NCBI RefSeq assembly: GCF_040783535.2
Contig: NZ_JBFONW020000001.1
Span: 310,001-374,000, forward strand
Length of the DNA: 64,000 nt
Reading direction: 5' to 3'
DNA from: Aestuariibius insulae
GTDB lineage: Bacteria; Pseudomonadota; Alphaproteobacteria; Rhodobacterales; Rhodobacteraceae
The notes beneath the pieces were generated by a model. The model saw only the letters and a program-made list of their open reading frames with translations. It did no database searches and was not told the DNA's origin. Made by a program: the position numbers and the translations under genes. Below, piece by piece: positions 21,644 to 30,514 of the stretch; positions within the stretch are counted from its first letter, which is position 1, and the number at the start of each line of letters is the position of its first letter.

Positions 21644-23115
21644 TCCGCCGCAACGCTGGTCTGAGCCGCAAACTGCGCAAGCATCGCTTCCGCCGCTTCG
21701 CGCCCATCGCGAATGGCCCAGACGACAAGGCTTGCACCGCGCACGATGTCCCCGGCGGCGTAGACGCCGGGCAGGTTGGTCTCATGCGTCTGGAAATCAG
21801 CCTTGATCGTGCCCCAACGCGTCACCTGAAGCTCCTCGGTCCCCCACAGCGTCGGGATATCCTCGGGCTCGAACCCGAGCGCCATGACGACAAGATCCGC
21901 CTCCTCGACATAGTCCGACCCTTCGATGACTTCCGGCACCTGGCGCCCCGTCGCATCGGGAGCACCCAGCCGCATCTTTTCGACCATCACGCCGCTGACC
22001 GGACCCGCAACATCGGCCGGGTTGCCTGCATCGGTAACCCGCAGGTCCCCGGTGAAGCCTTTCGGCGCGGACAGCCAGAGAAACTCCACGCCCTCCTCCT
22101 CGGCATTCGCAACCTCCCGCTGGGATCCCGGCATGTTGGCGCGATCCCGGCGGTAAAGGCACTTGACCGATGCGGCCTCCTGCCGAATGGCCGTGCGCAC
22201 ACAGTCCATCGCGGTATCGCCGCCGCCGATGACCACGACCCGCTTGCCGCTCGCATCCAGCTCCCCGCTGTCGAACGCCTCGACCGCATCGCCAAAGGAT
22301 TTGCGGTTGCTGGCCGTCAGGTAATCGATCGCCCGCACGATCCCGCCGGCATTGCGTCCGGGGGCCGCTAACTCCCGGCTCTTATAAACACCGGTGGCAA
22401 TCAGAACCGCGTCATGCGTCTCGCGGATCTCCTCAAACGAAATATCCTCACCTACATTGCAATTCAGCCGGAACGTGACGCCGCCGTCCTCAAGCTGCGT
22501 CATGCGCTGCATCACCACGTCTTTCTCAAGCTTGAAGCCAGGAATTCCGTAGGTCATCAGACCGCCGCCACGATCGTAGCGATCATAAACCGTCACCTGC
22601 ACGCCAGCCCGGCGCAGCATATCCGCAGCAGCCAGCCCGCCGGGTCCAGCGCCGATAATGCCGACACTCTCCGTCCGCTCCATATGCGGAGCGATCGGCT
22701 TGACCCACCCTTCTTCAAAGGCGGTGTCGGTAATATATTTCTCGACGGACCCGATCGTAACCGTTCCGTGACCGGACTGCTCGATCACGCAATTGCCCTC
22801 ACACAGCCTGTCCTGGGGGCAAATCCGCCCGCAAATCTCTGGAAACGTGTTCGTGGCCTGACTGATCTCATAGGCTTCCTGCAGCCGCCCCTCCGCCGTG
22901 AGGCGAAGCCAGTCGGGGATGTTGTTGTGCAATGGACAATGGGACTGACAATAGGGCACACCGCATTGTGAACAGCGCGCAGACTGCTCTTCCGCCTTCT
23001 GCCGGGCATAGTCTGCATAGATCTCCCGAAAATCTCTGTTCCGCTCGTCGGCGGCTCGCTTTTCGGGCATGTCTCGTTCGATCTTGGTGAACTTCAACAT
23101 CGTTTGGCTGGCCAT
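21640..23115 (-). CDS. gltD: Glutamate synthase (NADPH) small subunit
   Basis: 491 residues. GltD oxidises NADPH and passes electrons through FAD and [4Fe-4S] clusters to GltB. The N-terminal cluster region has CSQCGVPYCQSHCPLHN and CGRICPQDRLCEGNCV. The FAD-binding motif is VGIIGAGPGGLAAADML and the NADPH-binding motif is VVVIGGGDTAMDCVRTA. The start at 23115 is supported by a GAGGGA before the ATG. It leads an operon that continues through three secreted-protein genes into gltB. Confidence 0.97.
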   Translation of the reverse strand: MASQTMLKFTKIERDMPEKRAADERNRDFREIYADYARQKAEEQSARCSQCGVPYCQSHCPLHNNIPDWLRLTAEGRLQEAYEISQATNTFPEICGRICPQDRLCEGNCVIEQSGHGTVTIGSVEKYITDTAFEEGWVKPIAPHMERTESVGIIGAGPGGLAAADMLRRAGVQVTVYDRYDRGGGLMTYGIPGFKLEKDVVMQRMTQLEDGGVTFRLNCNVGEDISFEEIRETHDAVLIATGVYKSRELAAPGRNAGGIVRAIDYLTASNRKSFGDAVEAFDSGELDASGKRVVVIGGGDTAMDCVRTAIRQEAASVKCLYRRDRANMPGSQREVANAEEEGVEFLWLSAPKGFTGDLRVTDAGNPADVAGPVSGVMVEKMRLGAPDATGRQVPEVIEGSDYVEEADLVVMALGFEPEDIPTLWGTEELQVTRWGTIKADFQTHETNLPGVYAAGDIVRGASLVVWAIRDGREAAEAMLAQFAAQTSVAAE

Positions 23116-23325
23116 GGGGTCCCTCTTCGTCAGGAGATTGCTGCTTACAGAACTCCTGCGGGGAATAAAAGTCAGCTATGCTGTCCTAAATACAGATTTC
23201 TTCGGATGGACAGGCAGAAGATCCAACCGTGAGAGGAGAAACAATATCCGAACCGGACCTATCTTGGGGATTCATCCCACCGGAAAGGCCGTCTACACCG
23301 ATTATACACGATTCGGGTGAGATCC

Positions 23326-24126
23326 ATGCCTCTGCTCCAGCTTATTCTTGTGGCTTTGATTCAAGGCATTACAGAGTTTCTCCCCGTATCTTCGTCGGGA
23401 CATCTGATCCTGCTGCCGCAGCTGGCTGGATATGATGATCAGGGTCTGGCAATCGACGTCGCGGTCCATATCGGGACACTCGGTGCGGTTATTCTCTACT
23501 TCAGGCAGGATGTCCGGCTGGCCCTGTCCGGCCTACCGTCCCTGCTGAAAGGGCGGATCGATGGCTGGCCGCCCTTTCTGGCGCTCTGCCTGATCGTCGC
23601 GACCCTCCCCGTGATCATCGTCGGAGCGCTTCTGACCCTCTTCGACCTGACGCAATACCTAAGATCCATGGCCGTCATCGGCTGGGCCATGCTGATCTTC
23701 GGCCTCGTTCTTTATTGGGCGGATCGGCAGCCCGAAACCCGCGCTGCGCAAAGCTGGACGCTGGGCCACGCTCTGCGGATGGGCCTCTGGCAAGCAGTGG
23801 CCCTGATCCCCGGCACCTCGCGGTCCGGCATCACGATCACCGCTGCCCGCCATCTAGGCTATGACCGGGAAAGCGCCGCGCGGCTCGCCATGCTGATGTC
23901 AATCCCAACGATCCTGGCTTCCGGTACGCTCACGGGCCTTGAGGCCGCACCGACAATTACCAGCGATCAACTACGCGACATCGCAATCGCAACCGCACTT
24001 GCTTTCCTCGCCGCTCTGGGCGCCCTGGTGATCATGATGCGCCTGCTCAAAAGCATCAGTTTCACGCCTTACGTGATCTATCGCTGTATCCTGGGCGCCC
24101 TGCTGCTGGTCATCGCCTACAGCTAG
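23326..24126 (+). CDS. uppP: Undecaprenyl-diphosphatase
   Basis: 266 residues, polytopic. The BacA/UppP signatures are QGITEFLPVSSSGHLIL near the N-terminus and PGTSRSGITITAARHLG in the middle. The enzyme recycles undecaprenyl diphosphate to the monophosphate carrier for cell-wall synthesis and gives bacitracin resistance. A GGGTGAG precedes the ATG at 23326, so the upstream ATG at 23317 is less likely. It is divergent from gltD over 210 bp, and its end overlaps the convergent gene at 24123 by 4 bp. Confidence 0.95.
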   Translation: MPLLQLILVALIQGITEFLPVSSSGHLILLPQLAGYDDQGLAIDVAVHIGTLGAVILYFRQDVRLALSGLPSLLKGRIDGWPPFLALCLIVATLPVIIVGALLTLFDLTQYLRSMAVIGWAMLIFGLVLYWADRQPETRAAQSWTLGHALRMGLWQAVALIPGTSRSGITITAARHLGYDRESAARLAMLMSIPTILASGTLTGLEAAPTITSDQLRDIAIATALAFLAALGALVIMMRLLKSISFTPYVIYRCILGALLLVIAYS

Positions 24127-25100
24127 CGCATGTTCTTGGCGCTTTCCTTGATCTCGTCGTACTGACCCGAAGGTCTGAACCGCCACAGGTAATCCGGCAG
24201 GACCGCCTCCATCGCGAGCGGTTCGATCCCGAGATCTGCAAAGGTCTTCGCTCCGTCCGACACAACATTGTCGCGCGCCAGATTGCGCACCTGATCCTGC
24301 GTGATCGGTGCCTGCACCAGACCAAGGCTCACCGTTTCGAGGATCCCGAAACCCCATCCCATCAGATTGGCCAGACCGAAGGGAATATTCGCAACCAACC
24401 GGTTCCGGCGGATCACCTCCAGCATCTCCTGCATCAGCTCGCGGAATGACCGCACATCCGGCCCGCCCAACTCGTAGATACCGCCCGCGGCCTCCCCCTC
24501 GACACCCAGAACGGCGGCCCTCGCAACATCCTCGACATAGACCGGCTGGAACAGCGTATCTGCTCCAACAACAGGCAGGACCGGACCAAGGCGCGACAGA
24601 CCTGCGAACCTGTTGAAGAACTGATCCTCCGGTCCGAACACGATCGACGGACGCAGGATCACGGCATCCGGCATGTGCTTCAGAACCCCGGCCTCGCCTT
24701 CAGCCTTCGTCCGCGCATAATCGCTCTCTGATCCGGCATCGGCCCCGATGGCGGAAAGCTGCACCATGCGGCTCACGCCTGCCTCGGCGGCGATGCGGGC
24801 GATCCGTTCCGCACCCTCGTCCTGGACGGCGTCAAAGCTTTGCTTGCCACTTTCGGCGAGGATCCCGACGCAGTTCACGACTGCCCGCGCCCCATGGGTC
24901 ACGGCCCGGACGCTGTCGTCATCCCGGATGTTGCAAAAGACCGGTTCGACCTGACCGACATCTCCATAGGTGCGTACAAATCCGGCCTCGTTCGGGCGCC
25001 GAACGGCAACGCGAATACGCCAGCCCCGATGCGCGAGCTCTTCTGTGATGTACCGGCCGATAAAGCCTGATCCGCCGAATACCGTGACCAGCTTGTCCAT
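24123..25100 (-). CDS. NDUFA9-like NAD(P)-binding protein (atypical SDR)
   Basis: About 325 residues. The N-terminus VTVFGGSGFIGRYITEELAHRG is a GxxGxxG dinucleotide site, followed by VNCVGILAESG, SAIGADAGSESDYARTKAEGE with a modified YxxxK site, ILRPSIVFGPEDQFFNRFAGL and QPVYVEDVARAAV. This pattern is that of the complex I NDUFA9 subunit family found in alphaproteobacteria, where the protein is an accessory of the respiratory NADH dehydrogenase or a quinone-pathway reductase. The nuo operon is not here, but petABC is nearby. The start at 25100 is chosen because the fold begins at DKLVTVFGG. Confidence 0.88.
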   Translation of the reverse strand: MDKLVTVFGGSGFIGRYITEELAHRGWRIRVAVRRPNEAGFVRTYGDVGQVEPVFCNIRDDDSVRAVTHGARAVVNCVGILAESGKQSFDAVQDEGAERIARIAAEAGVSRMVQLSAIGADAGSESDYARTKAEGEAGVLKHMPDAVILRPSIVFGPEDQFFNRFAGLSRLGPVLPVVGADTLFQPVYVEDVARAAVLGVEGEAAGGIYELGGPDVRSFRELMQEMLEVIRRNRLVANIPFGLANLMGWGFGILETVSLGLVQAPITQDQVRNLARDNVVSDGAKTFADLGIEPLAMEAVLPDYLWRFRPSGQYDEIKESAKNMR

Positions 25101-25227
25101 GTCGCGTTCCTCACCCGATGCCACTCCGGCGGTTTACCGATGGGCATGAACCCAAACAAGGCGAAAGCGCCCCGAGAGGCGTTGACAGCGACGCAGCAGC
25201 CTTCTAAACGGCGCTCTCACGACACCG

Positions 25228-25314
25228 GCCCAGGTGGCGGAATTGGTAGACGCGCCAGCTTCAGGTGCTGGTGTCTGTATGGACGTGGAGGTTCGAGTCC
25301 TCTCCTGGGCACCA
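25228..25314 (+). tRNA. tRNA-Leu (anticodon CAG)
   Basis: The acceptor stem GCCCAGG pairs with CCTGGGC and is followed by an encoded ACCA end. The anticodon loop TTCAGGT sits on a CCAGC/GCTGG stem, giving anticodon CAG. A long variable arm typical of class II leucine tRNAs lies before the T-arm (GGTTCGAGTCC). Total length is 87 nt including CCA. Confidence 0.97.
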
Positions 25315-25505
25315 AAATTGTTTCGATAGAAGCGAGCAACATCCAAACAATGTTCTGGGCGACAGTCGTTTCGTAGAAACGATGAGAGCTCGTGCTCGAA
25401 CCGCCTCCGCTTAGGCTCTCCATCTCCCCTCAGTCATTGAAAAATCAAAGACATGGCCGCGCCTGACCCTATCTGCGGGGTGCGCTCCAATTGCATTCGC
25501 CCAAA

Positions 25506-25536
25506 GAAAAAGGCGCCCTTCCGTCGAAGAGCGCCT
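25506..25536 (-). terminator. Rho-independent terminator of petABC
   Basis: Read on the minus strand, an 11-bp stem (AGGCGCTCTTC pairing with GAAGGGCGCCT, one G-T pair) closes a 4-base loop and is followed by TTTTTC. It lies 24 bases past the petC stop, the expected place for the end of the operon. The 190 bp between the tRNA-Leu gene and this hairpin hold nothing else I recognise. Confidence 0.85.
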
Positions 25537-25559
25537 CTGATCAGATATGATTGACAGCC

Positions 25560-26366
25560 TTACTCGTCCTTTGTCCGACGCTTGATCGGCGCCCAAAGAC
25601 GCTTGTTCGTCAAGTAAAGCAGCACGGCCAGCACAGACAGGAAGATCACGCCAGTCAGACCCGCCTGCTTGCGCTGGTTCAGCTTCGGCTCGGCCGTCCA
25701 CATCAGGAACGCCGCAACATCCTTCGACACCGAGTCGATATCCGTCGGCGCATCGTCCGCATAGATCACATCATCCCCGTAAAGCGGCGGTGCCATGGCG
25801 ATCCAGCCGCCCGGATAGGCCGTGTTCTCGTAAAGGATCACACCCGCTTCTTCCTTGTCCTCACCGGTATAGCCGGTGAGCAGGGATGCGATGTATTCCG
25901 GGCCGCCCATTCCGTTGATGAACTGACTGATCCCGGTTCCGTAAGGGCCGTGGAAGCCAGCTCGCGCTTTGGCCATCAGGCTCAGGTCGGGAGCGTTCGA
26001 CAGGGAGCTTTGCGGAAACTTGTCATTCGGAGTGGCCGCGCGAAAGTCGCCCTCTCCGTCGAAAAGCGTCGGATCCCAGATCTCGTAGAAGTCGGCATAG
26101 GCCGCGACCTGATCCTCCGGCAGGCCAGGGCCGCCTTCATCATGCAGATTGCGGAACGCTACATATCTCAATCCATGGCAGGCCGCGCAGACCTCCGTAT
26201 AGACCTGAAGGCCCCGCTGAAGCTGCATCTGGTCGTAGCTTCCAAACGGCCCTTCGAACGGAAAATCATAATCTATGATTTTCGTGTCATACGAACCCGC
26301 GGCCATGGCGCCGGATGCGGAGAGGCCCAGCGCGATGAGGGCCGCTGTGAACGTGGTACGGATCAT
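25560..26366 (-). CDS. petC: Cytochrome c1 of the bc1 complex
   Basis: 268 residues. A signal peptide (IRTTFTAALIALGLSASGAMA) is followed by the mature start GSYDTKIIDYDFPFEGPFG. Haem c is bound at CAACHGLRYV, the axial Met lies in the MAKARAGFHGPYGTG to GWIAMAPPLYGD region, and a C-terminal membrane anchor (GVIFLSVLAVLLYL) ends in a basic tail. It passes electrons from the Rieske protein to cytochrome c. Third gene of petABC, 17 bases after petB, with a strong terminator behind it. Confidence 0.97.
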   Translation of the reverse strand: MIRTTFTAALIALGLSASGAMAAGSYDTKIIDYDFPFEGPFGSYDQMQLQRGLQVYTEVCAACHGLRYVAFRNLHDEGGPGLPEDQVAAYADFYEIWDPTLFDGEGDFRAATPNDKFPQSSLSNAPDLSLMAKARAGFHGPYGTGISQFINGMGGPEYIASLLTGYTGEDKEEAGVILYENTAYPGGWIAMAPPLYGDDVIYADDAPTDIDSVSKDVAAFLMWTAEPKLNQRKQAGLTGVIFLSVLAVLLYLTNKRLWAPIKRRTKDE

Positions 26367-26383
26367 CTTGGATACGTCCTTTC

Positions 26384-27730
26384 TTACTCTGCCGGGGTCG
26401 GCGCGGTCGCACCACCCGATCCCTGGTCAGAGCGGTAATGGGCCTTGAAGTCGTCTTCGATCGTACGGGGCTGCGCCAGGGGCCGTTCGATGACACCAAG
26501 AAGCGGCAGGATCACCAAGAAATAGGCGAACCAATAGGTCGCTCCGATCAAGGCGATGATCGGATAGATCCCCTCTGCCGGCATGGCACCGGCCCACATC
26601 AGGACGAAGAAATCGACCACGAGCGCAGCGAACCACCACTTGAACATTGGCCGATACCGGCCGGACCGCACGCTCGATGTGTCGAGCCAAGGCGCCAGCG
26701 CCAGCACGACGAGCGAGCCGAACATGGCAAGCACCCCAAAGAAGGCGGCGTCTACGATGCCAAAGGTGATCCAGCTCGTGAACATCACGATCCAGACATC
26801 CGGGGTGAAGGCCCGCAGGATGGCGTAGAAGGGCAAGAAGTACCATTCGGGAACGATATGCGACGGCGTCGCAAGCGGGTTCGCTTCGATATAGTTGTCC
26901 GGGTGGCCAAGGTAGTTTGGCATGAAGCCGACAACCGCCATGAAGACCGCGATGATGATCGCCAGGGCGAACAGGTCCTTGATCACGAAATAGGGCCAGA
27001 ACGGCAGCGTGTCGCGCTCTGCTTCCTCTTTCGAGCTGCGGCGGACTTCCACACCGGTCGGGTTGTTGTTGCCCGTCGTGTGGAACGCCCAGATGTGCAC
27101 AACCGTCAGACCCAGCAGAAGCATCGGCATCAGATAGTGTAGCGAAAAGAAGCGGTTCAGCGCAGCCTGGCCGACAGCCGGTCCGCCAAGGATCCAGGTC
27201 TGCAAGGCTTCTCCGACAAACGGGATAGCACCGAACAGGCCGGTAATCACAGCCGTTCCATGGAACGACATCTGACCCCAGGGCAGAACATATCCCATAA
27301 AGGCGGAGGCCATCATGAGCAGGAACATCAGGTTGCCGATGATCCATGTCACTTCGCGCGGCGCCTTATACGAGCCGTAGTAAAGCGACCGGAAAATATG
27401 CGCATAGACAGCCACAAAGAAGAGCGACGCGCCGTTCATATGGAAGTAACGGATCATATGTCCGCCATTCACATCGCGCATGATATGCTCGACCGAGGCA
27501 AAGGCCATGTCGACATGCGGAACGTAATGCATGACCAGAACGATGCCGGTCACGATCTGCAGAACCAGAGTAAAGGTCAGGACGATGCCCCAGATCCACA
27601 TCCAGTTGAGGTTCTTCGGCGTCGGGATCATCAGCGTATCATAAGCGATACCTGCGATGGGGAGACGCTTGTGCAGCCACTTCTCTCCCGACGTCTTCGG
27701 CTCGTAGTGATCGTGTGGAATTCCGGCCAT
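26384..27730 (-). CDS. petB: Cytochrome b of the bc1 complex
   Basis: 448 residues, with the eight-helix core of cytochrome b. It shows haem-ligand helices (MHYVPHVDMAFASVEHIMRDVNGG, GYVLPWGQMSFHGTAVITGL, HYLMPMLLLGLTVVHIWAFH) and the Qo-site PEWY motif in VPEWYFLPFYAILR. A C-terminal extension typical of Rhodobacter-type cytochrome b ends the protein. It oxidises ubiquinol at Qo and reduces quinone at Qi in the inner membrane. It sits between petA and petC with short gaps. Confidence 0.98.
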   Translation of the reverse strand: MAGIPHDHYEPKTSGEKWLHKRLPIAGIAYDTLMIPTPKNLNWMWIWGIVLTFTLVLQIVTGIVLVMHYVPHVDMAFASVEHIMRDVNGGHMIRYFHMNGASLFFVAVYAHIFRSLYYGSYKAPREVTWIIGNLMFLLMMASAFMGYVLPWGQMSFHGTAVITGLFGAIPFVGEALQTWILGGPAVGQAALNRFFSLHYLMPMLLLGLTVVHIWAFHTTGNNNPTGVEVRRSSKEEAERDTLPFWPYFVIKDLFALAIIIAVFMAVVGFMPNYLGHPDNYIEANPLATPSHIVPEWYFLPFYAILRAFTPDVWIVMFTSWITFGIVDAAFFGVLAMFGSLVVLALAPWLDTSSVRSGRYRPMFKWWFAALVVDFFVLMWAGAMPAEGIYPIIALIGATYWFAYFLVILPLLGVIERPLAQPRTIEDDFKAHYRSDQGSGGATAPTPAE

Positions 27731-27742
27731 AAGGGATACTCC

Positions 27743-28306
27743 TTAACCGAGTTGAATTGTCGTTTCGTCTATAAGTGACGCGACAGGAACAGGAAGATTT
27801 CGGGGTGCAGGACCACGGCGGATCCGGCCAGCCAGATCGTAGTGCGAGCCGTGGCACGGGCAGAACCAGCCGTCAAAGTCACCGGCATCGGCCAGCGGCA
27901 CGCAACCAAGATGGGTGCACACACCCATCATCACGAGCCATTCGCCATTCTCGCCCAGAACACGGTTTTCCTCGGTGGCCTCGACGCCATCCTCGAGATT
28001 GGCATTCCGCGCCAGTGGATCGGGTAGGGACGAGACATCAACATCGTTCAGCGTGCCCATCTCTTCCTCGGTGCGCAGACGGATAAAGACCGGCTTGCCC
28101 TGGAAGAGGACCGTAATCTGCGTGCCAGGCGAAATGCCGGAGACGTCGACCGGGATAGAGGACTGCGCGAGGACATCCGCCGACGGGTTCATCTGGTTGA
28201 TCAAGGGCCAGACGGCGGCCCCGGTCACAACCGCTCCGGCACCTGCGGTGGCGTAATAAATGAAGTCCCGGCGCGTCGTATCACTGGTATCGTCTGCGTG
28301 AGCCAT
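27743..28306 (-). CDS. petA: Rieske iron-sulfur protein of the bc1 complex
   Basis: About 187 residues. A Tat-like N-terminus (TRRDFIYYATAGAGAVVTGAAVWPL) doubles as the membrane anchor. The 2Fe-2S ligands lie in CTHLGC and CPCHGSHYD. The start at 28306 (MAHADDTSDTTRRDF) is preferred because it begins the usual family N-terminus. First gene of petABC. The 241-bp gap upstream, shared with a divergent outer-membrane protein, should hold the promoter. I could not identify a clear operator there. Confidence 0.97.
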   Translation of the reverse strand: MAHADDTSDTTRRDFIYYATAGAGAVVTGAAVWPLINQMNPSADVLAQSSIPVDVSGISPGTQITVLFQGKPVFIRLRTEEEMGTLNDVDVSSLPDPLARNANLEDGVEATEENRVLGENGEWLVMMGVCTHLGCVPLADAGDFDGWFCPCHGSHYDLAGRIRRGPAPRNLPVPVASLIDETTIQLG

Positions 28307-28547
28307 TATATCGCTTTCGTCCTTGTCGTGCATCGCGGGCGACGGTCCGTGAAACCGTTATATTCCGCAATCTCGCGGCTATGTAGAAGGCGAAGTAGCG
28401 CGCGTCCAGACGACAATGCACCACAGGGTCAGTGCCGGATCTCTTAGAGGACGCGTATATTCAGTGCCGAACCGCCTATCCAGTTGTCTTATATACGTGT
28501 CAGAGCTAGATCAATTTTTCATTATTCCAATCCAGAAAGTTGGTTTC

Positions 28548-29189
28548 ATGCACCGTCTGCTTTCTATCCCGGCCTTGGTTGCCCTCGCGGCTCCGGCTGC
28601 GGCAGAGATCGAGTTGAGCGTCTATTTGGGCTACCAGACCGCTCCGCACAGCCGAATTGAGGGCGACAATGCGAGCGGCGATTTCGACGAACTGATCGAA
28701 TGGGACGGCAAATCCGGCGAGGCACCGCCTTATTACGGCATTCGTGCAACCTGGTGGCGGACCGAGACGCTTGGCTTCGGGCTCGAGCTCAATCACGCCA
28801 AGGTTTACGGCAACGAGGATGACCTGGCCAAGGCGGGGTTCGAGACGCTCGAACTCACCGACGGGCTCAATATCGTGACCGCCAATGTCATGCGGCGCTT
28901 TCCCGATGCGTGGGGCGCCTTCACGCCTTATATCGGCGCAGGCGTCGGGGTCGCCGTGCCTCATGTCGATGCCGAGGACGGCACCAACGATACGTTCGAA
29001 TATCAGCTGACCGGTCCCGCCGCGATGGCGCTGGGCGGTGTCTCTTACGATATAAACGACACTTGGGCGCTCTTTGGAGAATACAAGATCACCTATTCCT
29101 CGAACGAGGCCGATCTCGACGGGGGCGGCACGCTGGAAACGGACATCGTGACCAACGCGCTTAATCTTGGGGTCAGCTACCGCTTCTGA
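28548..29189 (+). CDS. Outer-membrane beta-barrel protein (possibly lipid A oxidase-like)
   Basis: 213 residues with a signal peptide (HRLLSIPALVALAAPAAA). The body alternates polar and hydrophobic residues as in an eight-stranded barrel (IELSVYLGYQTAPHS, TLGFGLELNHAKVY, FTPYIGAGVGVAVPHV, WALFGEYKITYSS) and ends in the aromatic C-terminal signature NLGVSYRF. The pattern resembles proteins annotated as lipid A oxidase (LpxQ-like) in alphaproteobacteria, but enzyme activity is not shown by any motif I can see. It is divergent from petA and its stop abuts the stop of the GST gene on the other strand. Confidence 0.75.
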   Translation: MHRLLSIPALVALAAPAAAEIELSVYLGYQTAPHSRIEGDNASGDFDELIEWDGKSGEAPPYYGIRATWWRTETLGFGLELNHAKVYGNEDDLAKAGFETLELTDGLNIVTANVMRRFPDAWGAFTPYIGAGVGVAVPHVDAEDGTNDTFEYQLTGPAAMALGGVSYDINDTWALFGEYKITYSSNEADLDGGGTLETDIVTNALNLGVSYRF

Positions 29190-29795
29190 TCATCCGGGCG
29201 GGCGTGTGTCCTGCATCGACGGCCGCTCTGAAAAGGTGCCGTACCATTTGGCAAGTGACGGCCTGCTTCCCCGCCAGTCTTCTGAGCTCATCCTCAGATC
29301 GAGATATCCCAAGGCGCAGGCCACGGCGATCTGCCCCATATGCAACGGCCCCTCCAGCATCGACATCCAACGCGCCTCGATCACATCGAGCGCCCGGTCC
29401 GCCTTGCCCTTCTGTGCCTCAAGCCAATCGGGGAACTGCATCTTTTTGGGGCGCAACCGCGCTTCGTAGACGCGCAGTATCGTCGCCTCCATCATCGCAT
29501 CCGCCGTCGCCTCGAGCGTCAGAACATCCCAGATCGACCGCTCCGGATAAAAGGATCGCTCTGTCAGCGTATCAAGGTATCGCGTGATGATCCGGCTGTC
29601 ATAGATCGCAGGGCCATCGTCGCGCAAAAGCGTCGGGATCTTGCCCAGCGGGTTGGCCGCCACCACGCCGGGATCCGAGGCGGTCGGACTGGTCGAGACG
29701 GCCACTTCCTCGACCCGGTCCAGCAGATCGGCCTCCCGCAGCAGAACCCGGACCTTGCGGGCAAACGGAGAGGCGTCGGAGGTCAGCAATTTCAT
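29190..29795 (-). CDS. Glutathione S-transferase family protein
   Basis: 201 residues. The N-terminal domain reads KLLTSDASPFARKVRVLLREADL, then NPLGKIPTLL with the cis-proline and GPAIYDSRIITRYLD. The C-terminal helical domain includes GQIAVACALGYLDLRMSS. The second GST of the window; it is of a different subgroup from the one at 13388. Substrate unknown. It is 20 bases downstream of the PaiB-like gene. Confidence 0.9.
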   Translation of the reverse strand: MKLLTSDASPFARKVRVLLREADLLDRVEEVAVSTSPTASDPGVVAANPLGKIPTLLRDDGPAIYDSRIITRYLDTLTERSFYPERSIWDVLTLEATADAMMEATILRVYEARLRPKKMQFPDWLEAQKGKADRALDVIEARWMSMLEGPLHMGQIAVACALGYLDLRMSSEDWRGSRPSLAKWYGTFSERPSMQDTRPPG

Positions 29796-29815
29796 CGAAG
29801 GTCTCCTGTCTAGGG

Positions 29816-30433
29816 TCAGGCCGGGGGATCGGCCATCAGATCCGCCAGCGCATCCAGCTCCGCGCCAATCCCGCCGGAGGAAATCCGCGACGCGGCTCTG
29901 AGCCGGACATCATCCGGTTTGTTCTGGTTGAGCTTGAAGGTACTGTCCACCGTCTCGATCGTCATCCGGCAAGGGACGATCTGGCGCATCATCCGCTCGA
30001 GCGCAGCCGGTGTCATCTTGGCGGTCGTCCACGGCACCTTGTCGAGACGGGTCTCATAGGCCGCCGACTGACGATCGAGCATCTTGCGCATGTCATTCTG
30101 GGGCAAACGTCGCAGTGTGCCGCGCAGGTGGACCGCCACGTAGTTCCAGGTCGGGACCTGATCCGGCACCTCGTACCAATCCGGAGAAACATAGCCGTCT
30201 GGCCCCGAAACGGTGATCAAGGCAGTGCTCGGTTCCTCAAGCTGCCGAAGGATCGGGTTGGACCGCACCAGATGCAGATCGAGACTCGACGCATCAGGCG
30301 CGATCAGAAAAGGGATATGCGACACAAGCGGGCCGTCCTCGCCGTTCAGGACAAGTTGACCGAACGCGCGCTCCCGCGCCACGGCAAGGGCCGCTTTGGT
30401 CCCGGCTTTGCGAAAGGAGGGGTTCGGATGCAT
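29816..30433 (-). CDS. PaiB-like FMN-binding protein
   Basis: 205 residues of the PaiB family, annotated as FMN-binding negative transcriptional regulators. It has the split-barrel flavin fold with FGQLVLNGEDGPLVSHIPFLI, LDLHLVRSNPILRQL, VSPDWYEVPDQVPTWNYVAVHLRGTLR and a C-terminal GxxxE-like segment ending in a helical tail. In Bacillus PaiB represses sporulation and protease genes; in proteobacteria the role is unproven. Likely cotranscribed with the GST gene. Confidence 0.88.
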   Translation of the reverse strand: MHPNPSFRKAGTKAALAVARERAFGQLVLNGEDGPLVSHIPFLIAPDASSLDLHLVRSNPILRQLEEPSTALITVSGPDGYVSPDWYEVPDQVPTWNYVAVHLRGTLRRLPQNDMRKMLDRQSAAYETRLDKVPWTTAKMTPAALERMMRQIVPCRMTIETVDSTFKLNQNKPDDVRLRAASRISSGGIGAELDALADLMADPPA

Positions 30434-30514
30434 CTGGATCGACCGTTCGCGAGAGTGGACAGCGCCGGAGCCTCCGGCGGAGGTATTTTTAGCAAGATGA
30501 GGACAGGTTCCGGT

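Noticed and set aside
26427..27347. A 306-residue frame inside petB
   Set aside because: Same strand, different frame, wholly within the clear cytochrome b gene; no family pattern.
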